NCBI GenBank assembly: GCA_003558235.1
Contig: PWMI01000052.1
Span: forward strand, 1 to 41,587
Direction of reading: 5' to 3'
From: Candidatus Iainarchaeum sp.
GTDB lineage: Archaea > B1Sed10-29
DNA: 41,587 bases
Positions 1 to 8,671 of the stretch are shown piece by piece. Position numbers and translations under genes: made by a program. The notes under the pieces were generated by a model. The model saw nothing but the letters and a program-made list of their open reading frames with translations. It did not search any database and was not told the origin of the DNA. The first letter of the stretch is position 1. Every line of letters starts with the position of its first letter.

Positions 1-2649
1 ACAATCTACTCAATCGAAATAAATTCAACAGATGGAGGTAGAGTGGTAAACCCAGGAGAAGGAACATTCAATTATTCAGATGGTACAGAGATAGGTATAG
101 AAGCAGCACCTGAAAAGGATTACTTCTTCCTAAATTGGTCAGGAGAAACCGAGACAATGGAAGATCCAAGCTCCCAAAGGACAAACATGACTATTGAAGG
201 AAACTACAGCATAACAGCAAACTTCATGCCTTTAGCTAACGAAACATGGGTCAACGAAAGCTTCACAAACAACGGAACACACTTCAACACAATACAAAAA
301 GGAATAGACGCAGTAAAAGCAGGAGGAACAGTAAACATACACCCAGGAACATACGATGAAGGCAATATAGAGGTAATAGGGAAAAATGGAGTAACAGTAC
401 AATCAGTGAACAAAACAAATGAAACAATTATAGGAGGAAACCACAGTGTGGGGCTAATCATCTTCTCAAACAACTTTGTTCTCGATGGAGTCACAATAAG
501 AAACTACGCTGAAGTGGGAATTGCAGCAGGAGAGACCTCAGGAGTAACCATCAAAAACTGCATAGTTCAAAATATAGAAGGAGAAGGTAACGAACCAGGG
601 ATGAGCGTCGTATTCATAAATGCTACGGAATCAAATGTCTCCAACAACTCATTTACAGACAATGGAGTAGGAGTAATGCTCATGAATAGCACCAGCCTAA
701 ACAACATCCTTGAGGACAACAGCTATGAAAACAACTTCGTAGATTATGCAGAGATGTATTCAGGTTACTTAGAAGCTAAAATGGGCTCTATAAACAGCAT
801 TTTAGAAGGAGCTTACCTAAAAATTGAATTTGAAGAATCTCCAGACAACACTACAAAAGTAACAGTTCTAGAAGATGATTGGACCATACAAGTGCCAGTT
901 ACAGCCGAAGAAAACGCAACGATAACAATAACAGAAGGAACCAGCATCACTAGAACAATAGGGGAAGAACTAGACATATTTAGCCTAAGCGCACACAACA
1001 CTACGCAAGACGGCTTCAATGCATCCATAAAGTTCGGATTGGACTACGACCTAACCTTCAGCTCACCAGTAAACATCTCCCTATTCGTAGGGGAAGAACT
1101 GAACGATTCAACACTAAACATATTCAGACAAGGTGAAGGAGGATGGACACAAGAAGGACTAATAAACACAAACTGCACCGTCACCTCAGGATTCTGTGAA
1201 ATCCAAACAACCCAAGCATCAGAGTTCGCAGTAACCACAGAAGAAGAAAAATTCAACTACACACTAACCATAGACTCAACCACCGGCGGATCAATCACGA
1301 AACCAGGAGAAGGAACATACCTATACAACGAACCCAAAAACATAACAATCCAAGCCACACCCAAAGACCACTACGAATTCATAGAATGGACAGGTGACAC
1401 CGAAAACGTGGAAAACACATCCTCAACCAACACAACAATAGAAGTAAACGGAACACAAACAATCACAGCAAACTTCGAGAGAATAAAATATAGCTTAACG
1501 ATCGACTCAACCACAGGAGGATCAGTAACAACCCCAGGAGAAGACACATACCTAAGAAGCGGAAACGTAACACTAAAAGCCGTAGCATCATCAGGCTACG
1601 AGTTCGACAAGTGGACAGGTGACACAGAAACAATCGCGGACACAGAATCAGCATCAACAAAGATAGACATGCTAGGAGACAAATCCATAACCGCTGAATT
1701 CACCAAAACAGACTCAGGAGGATGGATCAGACCAGGAAAAACAGACGAAGAAGATGACCCAGAACCAATAGCGCAAGAAGCAGAAGTAGAAAACGAAACA
1801 GCAACCACGAAGATAGAAAACATAGAAGAAGGACAAACAATAGAGATCACCATCCCAGACACGGACGACTGGAACACAACCATCGAGAAAATAAAGTTCA
1901 CATCAACCACAGACGCAGACGAAGTATCCATAACCATAAAAACACTAGGAACACAGAAACCAGAAAACACCTCTGAAGCAGCAGACCAAGTACACATCTA
2001 CCTAGAGATAGATGTAGAAGGAATAGACTCAGAAGACATGGAAGACGTAGAAATACACTTCAAAGTACCAAAATCATTCGTAGAACAAGCGAACGAAGAC
2101 CCAGAAAACGTTATCCTAAGAAGGTACCACGATGGAGAATGGGAAAAAATAGAAACCACGCTAGAAGACGATGACGATGACTACTACAGATTCAAAGCAA
2201 CACTACCAAGTTTCTCCTACTTCGCAGTAACCATGGACGAAGTACCAAACATCCAAGTCAAATCCCTAGAAGTAACACCTAAAACCGCGGAGATACCATT
2301 CAACATAAACATAGAAGTACAACTAGAAAACACAGGAAAAGCAGAAGGAAACTACACAGTAGAAGTCAAACTAGAAAACAAAGTAATAAAAACAGAAGAA
2401 GTAACACTACAGCCAGAACAAACCCTAACAACGACCTACACATACCTAATAGACCGCGAAGGAAACTACACAGTAACAGTAAGCGACCACACGAAAACAA
2501 TCGAAGCACTACCAGAAAAACCCGGAAGATCACCATGGGCAACAAGAATACTACTAATCATCATAGCAGCAGTAATGATACTAGCAGGAGCAGTAATGGC
2601 GCAGAAGTACTACGAAGAATACAAAGACAGAAACATAAAGCTAAAATAA
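1..2649 (+). CDS. Large cell-surface protein, 5' end cut by window edge
   Basis: The reading frame is open from base 1, so the gene begins outside the window; 882 residues are visible. In order: a divergent InlB-type B-repeat (about residues 1-75), a right-handed parallel beta-helix of the NosD/pectate-lyase kind (about 95-255, with repeated short Asn-rich strands), a beta region, two more InlB-type repeats (about 415-570, each with an aromatic-W-x-G-D core and ending in T/A-N/E-F), a PGF-pre-PGF-like domain (about 600-745, ending FSYFAVT), a CARDB-like adhesive domain, and one C-terminal membrane helix (about 847-867) with a short charged tail. Many N-x-S/T sequons suggest N-glycosylation. 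It is probably anchored outside the cell for adhesion or glycan contact. Family features are recalled and the specific ligand is unknown. It ends 103 bases before nfo. Confidence 0.85.
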   Translation, partial: TIYSIEINSTDGGRVVNPGEGTFNYSDGTEIGIEAAPEKDYFFLNWSGETETMEDPSSQRTNMTIEGNYSITANFMPLANETWVNESFTNNGTHFNTIQKGIDAVKAGGTVNIHPGTYDEGNIEVIGKNGVTVQSVNKTNETIIGGNHSVGLIIFSNNFVLDGVTIRNYAEVGIAAGETSGVTIKNCIVQNIEGEGNEPGMSVVFINATESNVSNNSFTDNGVGVMLMNSTSLNNILEDNSYENNFVDYAEMYSGYLEAKMGSINSILEGAYLKIEFEESPDNTTKVTVLEDDWTIQVPVTAEENATITITEGTSITRTIGEELDIFSLSAHNTTQDGFNASIKFGLDYDLTFSSPVNISLFVGEELNDSTLNIFRQGEGGWTQEGLINTNCTVTSGFCEIQTTQASEFAVTTEEEKFNYTLTIDSTTGGSITKPGEGTYLYNEPKNITIQATPKDHYEFIEWTGDTENVENTSSTNTTIEVNGTQTITANFERIKYSLTIDSTTGGSVTTPGEDTYLRSGNVTLKAVASSGYEFDKWTGDTETIADTESASTKIDMLGDKSITAEFTKTDSGGWIRPGKTDEEDDPEPIAQEAEVENETATTKIENIEEGQTIEITIPDTDDWNTTIEKIKFTSTTDADEVSITIKTLGTQKPENTSEAADQVHIYLEIDVEGIDSEDMEDVEIHFKVPKSFVEQANEDPENVILRRYHDGEWEKIETTLEDDDDDYYRFKATLPSFSYFAVTMDEVPNIQVKSLEVTPKTAEIPFNINIEVQLENTGKAEGNYTVEVKLENKVIKTEEVTLQPEQTLTTTYTYLIDREGNYTVTVSDHTKTIEALPEKPGRSPWATRILLIIIAAVMILAGAVMAQKYYEEYKDRNIKLK

Positions 2650-2752
2650 AGCAAAAAACCACTTCTTTCCTCTTTCTACAGCCACCACCATAAACCTTTA
2701 ACCAAACCAAAACAAAAATAAAACCAAAGAAACACAGAACAGAGGAAGAAAA

Positions 2753-3595
2753 ATGACATTCAAAATAGGAGCACACGTAAGCATAGAAGGAGGATTCACC
2801 AAAGCACTCGAACGAGAAAAAGCACTAGGAGGAAACTGCGGACAAATATTCGTCAAAAGCCCAAGAACATGGCACATAACAAAGACAACGGAAAAAGAAA
2901 CATCACAGTTCAAGGAAAAATACGAAAAAAGCAACCTAAAACCCTTCATGGCTCACGGAACCTACCTAATAAACCTAGCAACACCAAAAGAAGAACTATT
3001 CCAAAAATCCATAGAGTGCCTAAAAAAAGAAATAGAAAAAACAAACAAACTAAGCCTACCCTACATAACATTCCACCCAGGAAGCCACACAGGATCAGGT
3101 GAAGAAAAAGGAATAAACAAAGTCATCCAAGGACTAAACGAACTTGAAGAAACCCTGAAAAACGTTGAAACACAGCTACTACTTGAAAACACATCCGGAA
3201 AAGGAAGCACACTCGGACACACATTCCCACAACTAGAAAGAATGATCAAAGAAACCAACGCACCAAACATAGGAGTATGCCTAGACACAGCCCACGCATA
3301 CGGAGCAGGATACGACTTCAAAACAACCACAGGGATACAGAAAACACTCAAAGAAATCAAGAAAACCATAGGCCTACATAGAATTAGGATGATACACCTA
3401 AACGACTCACTAGCCCCACTAGGATCAAGAAAAGACCAACACGCTCACGGGACCAACGGAGAGATAGGCAAAGAAGGCATAAAGAACATAGTGAACCACA
3501 AAGAACTCAGAAACATCCCAATGGTAAGAGAAACAAACCTCCCACAAAAAGACATAGCGATAGCAAAAGAACTCAGACAAAAACAAAGTGTTTAA
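2753..3595 (+). CDS. nfo: Endonuclease IV (AP endonuclease)
   Basis: This is an apurinic/apyrimidinic endonuclease that cuts the backbone 5' of abasic sites in base-excision repair. The 280-residue TIM-barrel protein has the usual family length. All nine expected metal ligands are visible: H68, H108, E145, D178, H181, H215, D228, H230 and E260, each one less than the E. coli Nfo numbering. Signature stretches include GAHVS (6-10), FHPGSH, CLDTAHA and the D-x-H in KDQHAHG. The ATG follows a weak purine-rich GAGG site. The next gene, dtdA, starts one base after the stop, so the two are probably co-transcribed. Base use is strongly A/C-rich on the coding strand, like its neighbours on both sides. 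Confidence 0.96.
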   Translation: MTFKIGAHVSIEGGFTKALEREKALGGNCGQIFVKSPRTWHITKTTEKETSQFKEKYEKSNLKPFMAHGTYLINLATPKEELFQKSIECLKKEIEKTNKLSLPYITFHPGSHTGSGEEKGINKVIQGLNELEETLKNVETQLLLENTSGKGSTLGHTFPQLERMIKETNAPNIGVCLDTAHAYGAGYDFKTTTGIQKTLKEIKKTIGLHRIRMIHLNDSLAPLGSRKDQHAHGTNGEIGKEGIKNIVNHKELRNIPMVRETNLPQKDIAIAKELRQKQSV

Positions 3596-3596
3596 G

Positions 3597-4379
3597 ATGA
3601 AAGCAATAGTAGCATCAGAAAAAGACACAGCAGGAAAAAACATATTCAACCAACTAACAGAACAAGGATTCCAACCCACAGACAAAAAATGGCAGGGAAA
3701 AACAACGTACAAAAGAAAAAACTGGATCCTCGTAAAGACCGAGTCAGACATAGTCCACGCAGACGAAGTAAACGAACTCGACGCCGATGAAATAATCTTC
3801 ATCTCCAGGCATTCATCCCAAAAAGGTACACCGACACTAACTACCCACTACCCCGGGAACTTTGGACCCAACGACCACGGGGGTGCCCACGGAGAACTTT
3901 GCTACGCACCAGCAGAACGAATGAAAAACATTTACTTAGAGATAATCAACCCTCCTTTTCAGCACGATGTTTCTCTTGAGGTTACACATCACGGCCCCTC
4001 AATATCGAAGCCATGTTTATTCGTTGAACTAGGGTCCACCGAAGAACAATGGAAAAACCAAGAAGCAGCAGACTACCTAGCAACATCACTCATCAGAGGA
4101 ATAGACAAAGAAACACCCAAAAGAGAAACAGCAATAGGGATAGGTGGAAACCACTACGCACCAAAGTTCAGTGAACTAGAACAAAAAGAAGAAGTAGCGA
4201 TGGGACACATCATCCCTAAGTACGCGCAAAGCTACCTAAACAAGAAGATGGTGGAGCAGATGATAGAGAAAACAATTCCTAAACCCAGCAAAGCGATCAT
4301 AGATAAAAAAGGAACCAAAAAACAAAGCAAAGTAACCAGAATGCTTGAAAAAACGGGGCTTGAAGTGATGCACATATAA
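3597..4379 (+). CDS. dtdA: D-aminoacyl-tRNA deacylase, archaeal GEK1 type
   Basis: This enzyme hydrolyses D-amino acids from mischarged tRNAs and so protects translation from D-residues. It has the archaeal/plant DtdA (GEK1) hallmarks: SRHSS at about 70-74, THYPGNFG at about 83-90, a GGxxGELxxAP segment, EVTHHGP with FVELGSTEEQW in the middle, and GIGGNHYAP near residue 185. The 260-residue length is normal. I start it at ATG 3597, one base after the nfo stop; an in-frame GTG at 3588 would overlap nfo by eight bases and adds only three residues. About 3800-4040, which encodes the conserved core, uses T/G-ending codons (TTT TCT CTT GAG GTT) unlike the A/C-ending codons before and after. It is convergent with the RecJ-like gene, 18 bases away. 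Confidence 0.93.
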   Translation: MKAIVASEKDTAGKNIFNQLTEQGFQPTDKKWQGKTTYKRKNWILVKTESDIVHADEVNELDADEIIFISRHSSQKGTPTLTTHYPGNFGPNDHGGAHGELCYAPAERMKNIYLEIINPPFQHDVSLEVTHHGPSISKPCLFVELGSTEEQWKNQEAADYLATSLIRGIDKETPKRETAIGIGGNHYAPKFSELEQKEEVAMGHIIPKYAQSYLNKKMVEQMIEKTIPKPSKAIIDKKGTKKQSKVTRMLEKTGLEVMHI

Positions 4380-4397
4380 AGAGTTTTGAATCCTACG

Positions 4398-5792
4398 TCA
4401 CTCACCAAGTTGCTTTCCAAGCTCAACGTCCATCTTATCCAAAAACAACTTTTCCTTATCCTCCGGAACGGTCGCTCCAGCAGCCACATCGTGACCCCCT
4501 CCCTCACCACCTAGTTCCTGACATATACTGTACATCGCTTCACCCAGGTTCAATCCCTTCAAAGCAAGTTTCCTGTTTGCTCTGCCACTTATTTTAACCT
4601 TCCCTTCACCCTTGTTAGCCACACCAAGTATAGCTTTCTCCCTCGATACTTCCTTCGTCGAGTAAAGCATTCCAACGACTATACCAACCAAACTGTGTTT
4701 TATCTTTCCCTTAGCATCCAGGACGTATAGGTTCTCCATCTCAAGCACCCCTTTCTCCTCGGCGTACTGTATCCCCTTCCTCAATTCTCTCCTATGTTTT
4801 CTGAGGAGGCTCATCGCGTCATCGTAGTACCTTTCCCGATTCCCCATAGCGAGCCTTACTCCAACTTCAGGTTTATCGTGCCGCCCACAGGCATTTAGGA
4901 CGGTTGCAAACTCCTTCGCGTCCTTCAAAGGGGATTTTTGAGGTTCCTCAGTGAGTTCATACACTTCTCCAACCAGGTTTCTGAGAACTTTCTCGTGAAC
5001 GTGCCTCTGTTTCCCATAGATATAGAGGCCAGATATCAACTTCTTCTTCTCTCGTGGGCTGAGGTCATTGTAGTACCTCCACTTCCCGGTCACTTCGTTC
5101 TTAAGTGGAATACCTAAGTTTCTAAGGAAGTTTAGGCACTTGATACGATTTCCAGTTAAACCGGGTAGGTAGGGGTAAGAGGAGTAAGCTAAAAAGGATA
5201 CGAGGGGGCGAGCGTTTCTACCGAAGAGGGTTATGTCTTTCTTGACAGTCACCACGCCTTCTTCTTGACCCTCTAAGGCTATCTGCCTATTCAAACTTAC
5301 CAACATGTTCTCGTTACTGTGCTGCATGTCTCCCAATGCTCCAACTACAGCCATCTTCGCCAGATCCTTGTTATCTTCACTCACTTCCTTTGCTAACAGG
5401 TAACTCATTCCAGATGAACTTATCTCCGTGGATCCATCGTAGCCGGAGAGGTGGGGGTTGAAGTGTGGGTGGCTTGTTTCTCCTTCTACCTCGTGGTGAT
5501 CGATTATGCAGTACTCCTTTCCTTCTATCTCTTTTTCAATCATGTTCAGGTAGCCTGATCCGAAGTCCACCAGTATGAAGTGATCGGAGTTTTCACCGTG
5601 TTTCTCCAAAGCTTCCTTAGAGAAGTGCTTGAGGGTGTGTGCCTCGTAGTTCTTGTTTAACCTATCAAGAATCTTTCTAACTATGGCTCCTGCGGACAGT
5701 CCATCTGCATCGTAGTCATTTAGAATGGTGAAGTCATCTTTTTCTTCTATGAATCTTGCTGCTGCTTTTAGTCCTTCCATCTTTTTCTTCAT
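4398..5792 (-). CDS. RecJ-like DHH-family single-strand nuclease (GAN type)
   Basis: This is a DHH/DHHA1 phosphoesterase of the archaeal RecJ/GAN group, which degrade single-stranded DNA and in several archaea bind GINS and the replicative helicase. Visible motifs are NDYDADG (25-31, motif I), LVDFGSG (about 74-80), the DHH triad at 98-100, and a C-terminal DHHA1 substrate-binding GGEGGGHDVAAGA segment. The 464-residue length is close to characterised GAN proteins. GAN and the second archaeal RecJ homologue (HAN) cannot be separated from sequence alone. The start is ATG 5792; an internal ATG at codon 5 is a less likely alternative. It is divergent from the 39-residue zinc-ribbon gene, with overlapping promoter elements in a 51-base gap. 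Its coding strand is much richer in G/T than the neighbouring plus-strand genes. Confidence 0.88.
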   Translation of the reverse strand: MKKKMEGLKAAARFIEEKDDFTILNDYDADGLSAGAIVRKILDRLNKNYEAHTLKHFSKEALEKHGENSDHFILVDFGSGYLNMIEKEIEGKEYCIIDHHEVEGETSHPHFNPHLSGYDGSTEISSSGMSYLLAKEVSEDNKDLAKMAVVGALGDMQHSNENMLVSLNRQIALEGQEEGVVTVKKDITLFGRNARPLVSFLAYSSYPYLPGLTGNRIKCLNFLRNLGIPLKNEVTGKWRYYNDLSPREKKKLISGLYIYGKQRHVHEKVLRNLVGEVYELTEEPQKSPLKDAKEFATVLNACGRHDKPEVGVRLAMGNRERYYDDAMSLLRKHRRELRKGIQYAEEKGVLEMENLYVLDAKGKIKHSLVGIVVGMLYSTKEVSREKAILGVANKGEGKVKISGRANRKLALKGLNLGEAMYSICQELGGEGGGHDVAAGATVPEDKEKLFLDKMDVELGKQLGE

Positions 5793-5805
5793 GCTTTACC
5801 CATAT

Positions 5806-5830
5806 TGTTAAAAGGCTGAGTGTATTTATC
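5806..5830. promoter_or_regulatory. Overlapping divergent TATA-like elements
   Basis: Two A/T-rich boxes lie between the RecJ-like gene and the zinc-ribbon microprotein. TTGTTAAAAG (5806-5815) is placed to start plus-strand transcription near 5835-5840, just before ATG 5844. GATAAATA, read on the minus strand (5830-5823), would start transcription near 5800, a few bases before ATG 5792. The assignment uses only the usual archaeal spacing of about 26 bases from box centre to transcript start. Confidence 0.4.
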
Positions 5831-5843
5831 GACCTTGGTTAAT

Positions 5844-5963
5844 ATGAAGTGCTTTGAGTGCGATGTTAAGATGGATATGATGACGTTCGAGAGACGGAGA
5901 GGCCTTTACTACGGTGCTCTTCTCTGCCCAAGTTGCGGTAGAAAAGAGTTGGAAGGGAGCTAG
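5844..5963 (+). CDS. Zinc-ribbon microprotein, 39 residues
   Basis: A short frame encodes 39 residues with two Cys-x2-Cys knuckles, C3-x2-C6 near the start and C28-x2-C31 near the end, separated by a basic, aromatic stretch. Spacing and composition are those of a minimal zinc ribbon, so a metal-binding nucleic-acid or protein contact role is plausible, but no named family is recognised. The ATG sits where a leaderless or nearly leaderless transcript from the TATA-like box at 5806-5815 would begin. Its stop codon overlaps the stop of the convergent aCPSF2 gene by four bases (5960-5963). The two paired Cys motifs in such a small frame are the main evidence that it is real. Confidence 0.7.
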   Translation: MKCFECDVKMDMMTFERRRGLYYGALLCPSCGRKELEGS

Positions 5964-7291
5964 ATTCTGAACTCCTCATCTAGCCTTGGAATGTAGGTCT
6001 CCAGTTCTTTTTTCTCAAGTTCCTTGTTCAGGTTTTTTGTTCCTTCTTCATCTCCGTGAACGAGGAACACCATCCTTGGTTTGGGTATGTTCAGAGCGAA
6101 CTTTATCAGGTCCTTTTCGTCTGCGTGTGCGCTGAAGTGAAGTGTCTTAACGCTTGCTTTCACGTTCACTTCCTTTTCGTTTGGTAGTGTCACTTTTTTC
6201 TTTCCATCCATCAGGTCCCTTCCAGGGGTTCCTTCAACCTGGTAACCCACTAGGATTATTTTGTTGTTTGGATCATCGGCGAGTTCCTCCATGTACTTTA
6301 TCACGGGGCCACCGGTGATCATTCCAGAGGTTGTTAGGATTATCGTGGCTTTATCGTTCTTAGTTACATCGGAACGGCTCTTCGTTTGCGGTGAATTAAA
6401 GTACTCTGAGTCGAAGGGGTTCTCCTGAGCCATCAGTATTCTTTTCGGGATTTCTTCCTTGGCGTAGATGACGTTCTGACGGTGTATCGCGTTTGCTTTC
6501 TTGATCATCCCGTCGATGAATCCATCTACCTTCGGGATGTACCCCGATTTTATGTAGTTGTCCAGGATGAGCATCAGTTCCTGGGCCCTTCCAACCCCGA
6601 AAGTGGGTACTATCACTTTCCCTCCCTTCTTTATCGTTTTCCTTACTTCTTCCGCTAGTTCCTTGCTGTTCGTCTTAAGTTCAATCGTTTTCCCGCTCCC
6701 ACCATAAGTTGATTCCATTATCAAAGCGTCTACTGGCTCTATGTCTGAATCAGCCTTGTCCAGTATGTTACTTTCCTTGTATGAAAAGTCCCCGGTGTAA
6801 AGTAAAGAGGACTTCCTGTCTTCCAACCTTATTAAGGCGGCTCCCAGGATGTGCCCTGCTTTATACAGTGTTAAGTGAACACCTTTACCTATCTTAACCT
6901 TTTCCCTAAACTCTATGTACTCTATGTCCTTCATTATGTTGTTGATGTCTTTCTGAGTGAACTCAGGGTCTCTTTCCTCCTTCGCGATCCTTAGGTAGTC
7001 ACTCAGAAGAAGCTGCATCAGATCCCTAGTCGGCTTCGTTGCGTATATCTTCCCCCTCCACCCTCTAGCGTAGAGGTGAGGCAGGTAACCTGAGTGATCC
7101 AGGTGAGTGTGACTTATTACAACAGAATCTATCCTCTTAATCATCTCCTTAGTGATATGGGGATACCTATCTTGGTCCTCCTTTGCCCCCAGTTTTATTC
7201 CACAGTCTAACAAGGTGCTTCCTCCGCTGTGGTCGACCAGTACACAGGATTTGCCTACTTCTCTGGCTCCTCCTAAAAACTTTATATCCAT
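5960..7291 (-). CDS. aCPSF2-like beta-CASP ribonuclease without KH domain
   Basis: This is a metallo-beta-lactamase/beta-CASP nuclease that cleaves RNA, of the aCPSF2 group involved in RNA processing or decay. Motifs seen are HTHLDH at residues 61-66 (two-zinc motif II), a late GHIL histidine motif, GDFSY (motif IV), ESTYGG and PTFGVGRAQE (beta-CASP motif A/B region), TTSGMITGGP, and the C-terminal FSAHAD and LVHGDE histidines. There is no N-terminal KH region, which separates it from the FttA paralogue in this window. I start at ATG 7291 because AAAGGAGATGAT lies just upstream; a frame open to 7321 adds ten residues but would place that site inside the gene. Upstream lies a gap containing a duplicated sequence motif. 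Confidence 0.92.
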   Translation of the reverse strand: MDIKFLGGAREVGKSCVLVDHSGGSTLLDCGIKLGAKEDQDRYPHITKEMIKRIDSVVISHTHLDHSGYLPHLYARGWRGKIYATKPTRDLMQLLLSDYLRIAKEERDPEFTQKDINNIMKDIEYIEFREKVKIGKGVHLTLYKAGHILGAALIRLEDRKSSLLYTGDFSYKESNILDKADSDIEPVDALIMESTYGGSGKTIELKTNSKELAEEVRKTIKKGGKVIVPTFGVGRAQELMLILDNYIKSGYIPKVDGFIDGMIKKANAIHRQNVIYAKEEIPKRILMAQENPFDSEYFNSPQTKSRSDVTKNDKATIILTTSGMITGGPVIKYMEELADDPNNKIILVGYQVEGTPGRDLMDGKKKVTLPNEKEVNVKASVKTLHFSAHADEKDLIKFALNIPKPRMVFLVHGDEEGTKNLNKELEKKELETYIPRLDEEFRI

Positions 7292-7550
7292 TTCTATCAT
7301 CTCCTTTCTTTCTTCAATCAAACTTTCTTAGTTTGTTTTCACGCAGCGAAGTGAAGCAGGTAGGTTCCCTTCAAGCATCCATTAGAAAGACAGTTAAATC
7401 TACTTCAAGGAAGCTTGAAGAGAATCAGGTAGGCACCTTTGCGCCACTTGTCCACTGGCTCACTTTCTTTTTCACTGCTATAATTACGTATCATTACATA
7501 ACTTGTTTATATTTCAACACCCCTAATTTAAATAGGTATGGTTGATTTCA
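7292..7550. promoter_or_regulatory. Divergent intergenic region with repeated element and hairpin
   Basis: This is the longest gap in the window and lies between divergent aCPSF2 and the coiled-coil transglutaminase-like gene. The outer third (about 7480-7534) is A/T-rich with TATA-like GTTTATATTT (7505-7514) and AATTTAAATA (7525-7534), usable on either strand. The inner part has mixed composition and no credible gene. It holds an imperfect direct repeat (7348-7371 and 7417-7440) and a 7-base-pair hairpin (7403-7420). If minus-strand transcription begins near 7480, aCPSF2 would carry a leader of nearly 190 bases that includes these elements, which is long for this window. Confidence 0.5.
7348..7440. 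repeat. Imperfect direct repeat, 24-base units 69 bases apart, with hairpin
   Basis: Copy one at 7348-7371 begins GAAGTGAAGCAGGTAGG and copy two at 7417-7440 begins GAAGAGAATCAGGTAGG. They match at 19 of 24 positions, including an identical CAGGTAGG (7357-7364 and 7426-7433). Between them CTTCAAG (7403-7409) and CTTGAAG (7414-7420) can form a stem with a GAAG loop, and a second CTTCAAG at 7370-7376 could compete for the same partner. The function is unknown; a protein or RNA binding site in the aCPSF2 leader is the simplest idea. Confidence 0.6.
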
Positions 7551-8639
7551 ATGGATTTACCGATAATCAGCAAAATAATCGAGCCAAAGAGGAAGAAAAA
7601 AGTCCTTCAGGAGATAAAGGATCTAAATAAAGAAAAAGCTCACCTTAAAGCAGAGAAAAAGAGCCTATCTGAAATGGGAAGGGGCACCTCAGAGATTCAG
7701 GATGAACTCAACGAGGTTGAAAAGAAGCTAGTTAATAGGTACGATGAACTAGCGAACATTGAATACAAGGAAGCGATGAGGGGGATAGAGGAAGAATCGG
7801 AAGAGAAGACCGCGACGGTAGCCAGAGTAACGGGAGAACTAAAAGAAGAGAAGAAAGAAGTCAGAAAAGTGGAAGAAAGACTCAGGAAATCCGAAGAAGA
7901 AAAAGAAAAACTCAAAGAAGATAAAAAAGAGTTAGCTAAGAAGATAAACGAACTCGAAGAAAAACTACGCGACAGAGAGATGAGGATAAAACAAAAAGAG
8001 GGAATCATAAAGGAACTTGAAAATGAAGTGAAACAAGAAGAAACGCCTACTACAACCACCAAAACAATAGAAGAAGAAGCATTAGCTGAAAACAAACTAC
8101 TTGAAATAATACTGAAAAAATACGCGGACCACATAAACGAAGAAGAAAGAAGAACCATCCAAGAGATGCGGGAACTCATACAACCAAACAACATAAGCCT
8201 AAGGGAGTACCTAGCGGAAGTGAAAGAAGAAGACAAGTTGAGAGCATGTGAAGAAGCATACGAAAAAATAATGGATGACTTCAAGACCTCGGAAGTACTT
8301 CCAGTCGAACACTGGATGACCCTAAAACAAATGATAGATCACAGAGTATGTGATAAAGAAGATAAAGCGATACTACTATGTTCAACTTTCCGTCACTTCG
8401 GCGCTGATGCACACATAGCGATGGCTGAACTCGAAGACAACCAAAAAAGACCAATTCTAATCATAAAAGAGAACGAGAAAAACATAGTTGTGGATCCAAA
8501 CAAAAAACACCCATTCATGAAGTACTACGGAACAATGGGGGAAGTCAAAGAACAGTACAGATACAATGGAAACAAGATAAGGCGGTTTGAATACATATTC
8601 AATGACAGGGAGTACAGGATACCCGAAGGGGACATCTAG
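7551..8639 (+). CDS. Coiled-coil protein with transglutaminase-like domain
   Basis: The 362-residue protein has two parts. Residues about 5-170 are a long, highly charged Lys/Glu coiled coil. Residues about 180-362 resemble a transglutaminase-like (papain-fold) domain: VCDKEDKAILLCSTFRHFG has the spacing of a catalytic Cys followed by an aliphatic helix, and VVDPN matches the usual Asp-Pro strand. The expected HaW-type histidine is not clear, so activity is uncertain. No signal peptide or membrane segment is seen, so it is probably cytoplasmic. I use ATG 7551; an in-frame TTG at 7542 adds three residues. TATA-like boxes lie 20-45 bases upstream. It stands alone between aCPSF2 (divergent) and the ferredoxin operon. 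Confidence 0.75.
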   Translation: MDLPIISKIIEPKRKKKVLQEIKDLNKEKAHLKAEKKSLSEMGRGTSEIQDELNEVEKKLVNRYDELANIEYKEAMRGIEEESEEKTATVARVTGELKEEKKEVRKVEERLRKSEEEKEKLKEDKKELAKKINELEEKLRDREMRIKQKEGIIKELENEVKQEETPTTTTKTIEEEALAENKLLEIILKKYADHINEEERRTIQEMRELIQPNNISLREYLAEVKEEDKLRACEEAYEKIMDDFKTSEVLPVEHWMTLKQMIDHRVCDKEDKAILLCSTFRHFGADAHIAMAELEDNQKRPILIIKENEKNIVVDPNKKHPFMKYYGTMGEVKEQYRYNGNKIRRFEYIFNDREYRIPEGDI

Positions 8640-8671
8640 AAAAAAATCTTTGCCCACCGAACAACATAACG

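Noticed and set aside
7322-7480. tRNA, C/D-box or H/ACA RNA in the aCPSF2 upstream gap
   Set aside because: No cloverleaf, no paired C and D boxes, and no H/ACA hairpin with ACA tail could be built; only the repeat and one short stem are supported.
7183-7545. Plus-strand open frame across the aCPSF2 start and the gap
   Set aside because: It is antisense to the well-supported aCPSF2 N-terminus, has a Ser/Leu/Phe-rich composition and no domain, and no promoter precedes it.
7697-8284. 195-residue minus-strand frame
   Set aside because: It is the Ser-rich antisense shadow of the Lys/Glu coiled coil; serine runs are expected from reversed Glu and Arg codons.
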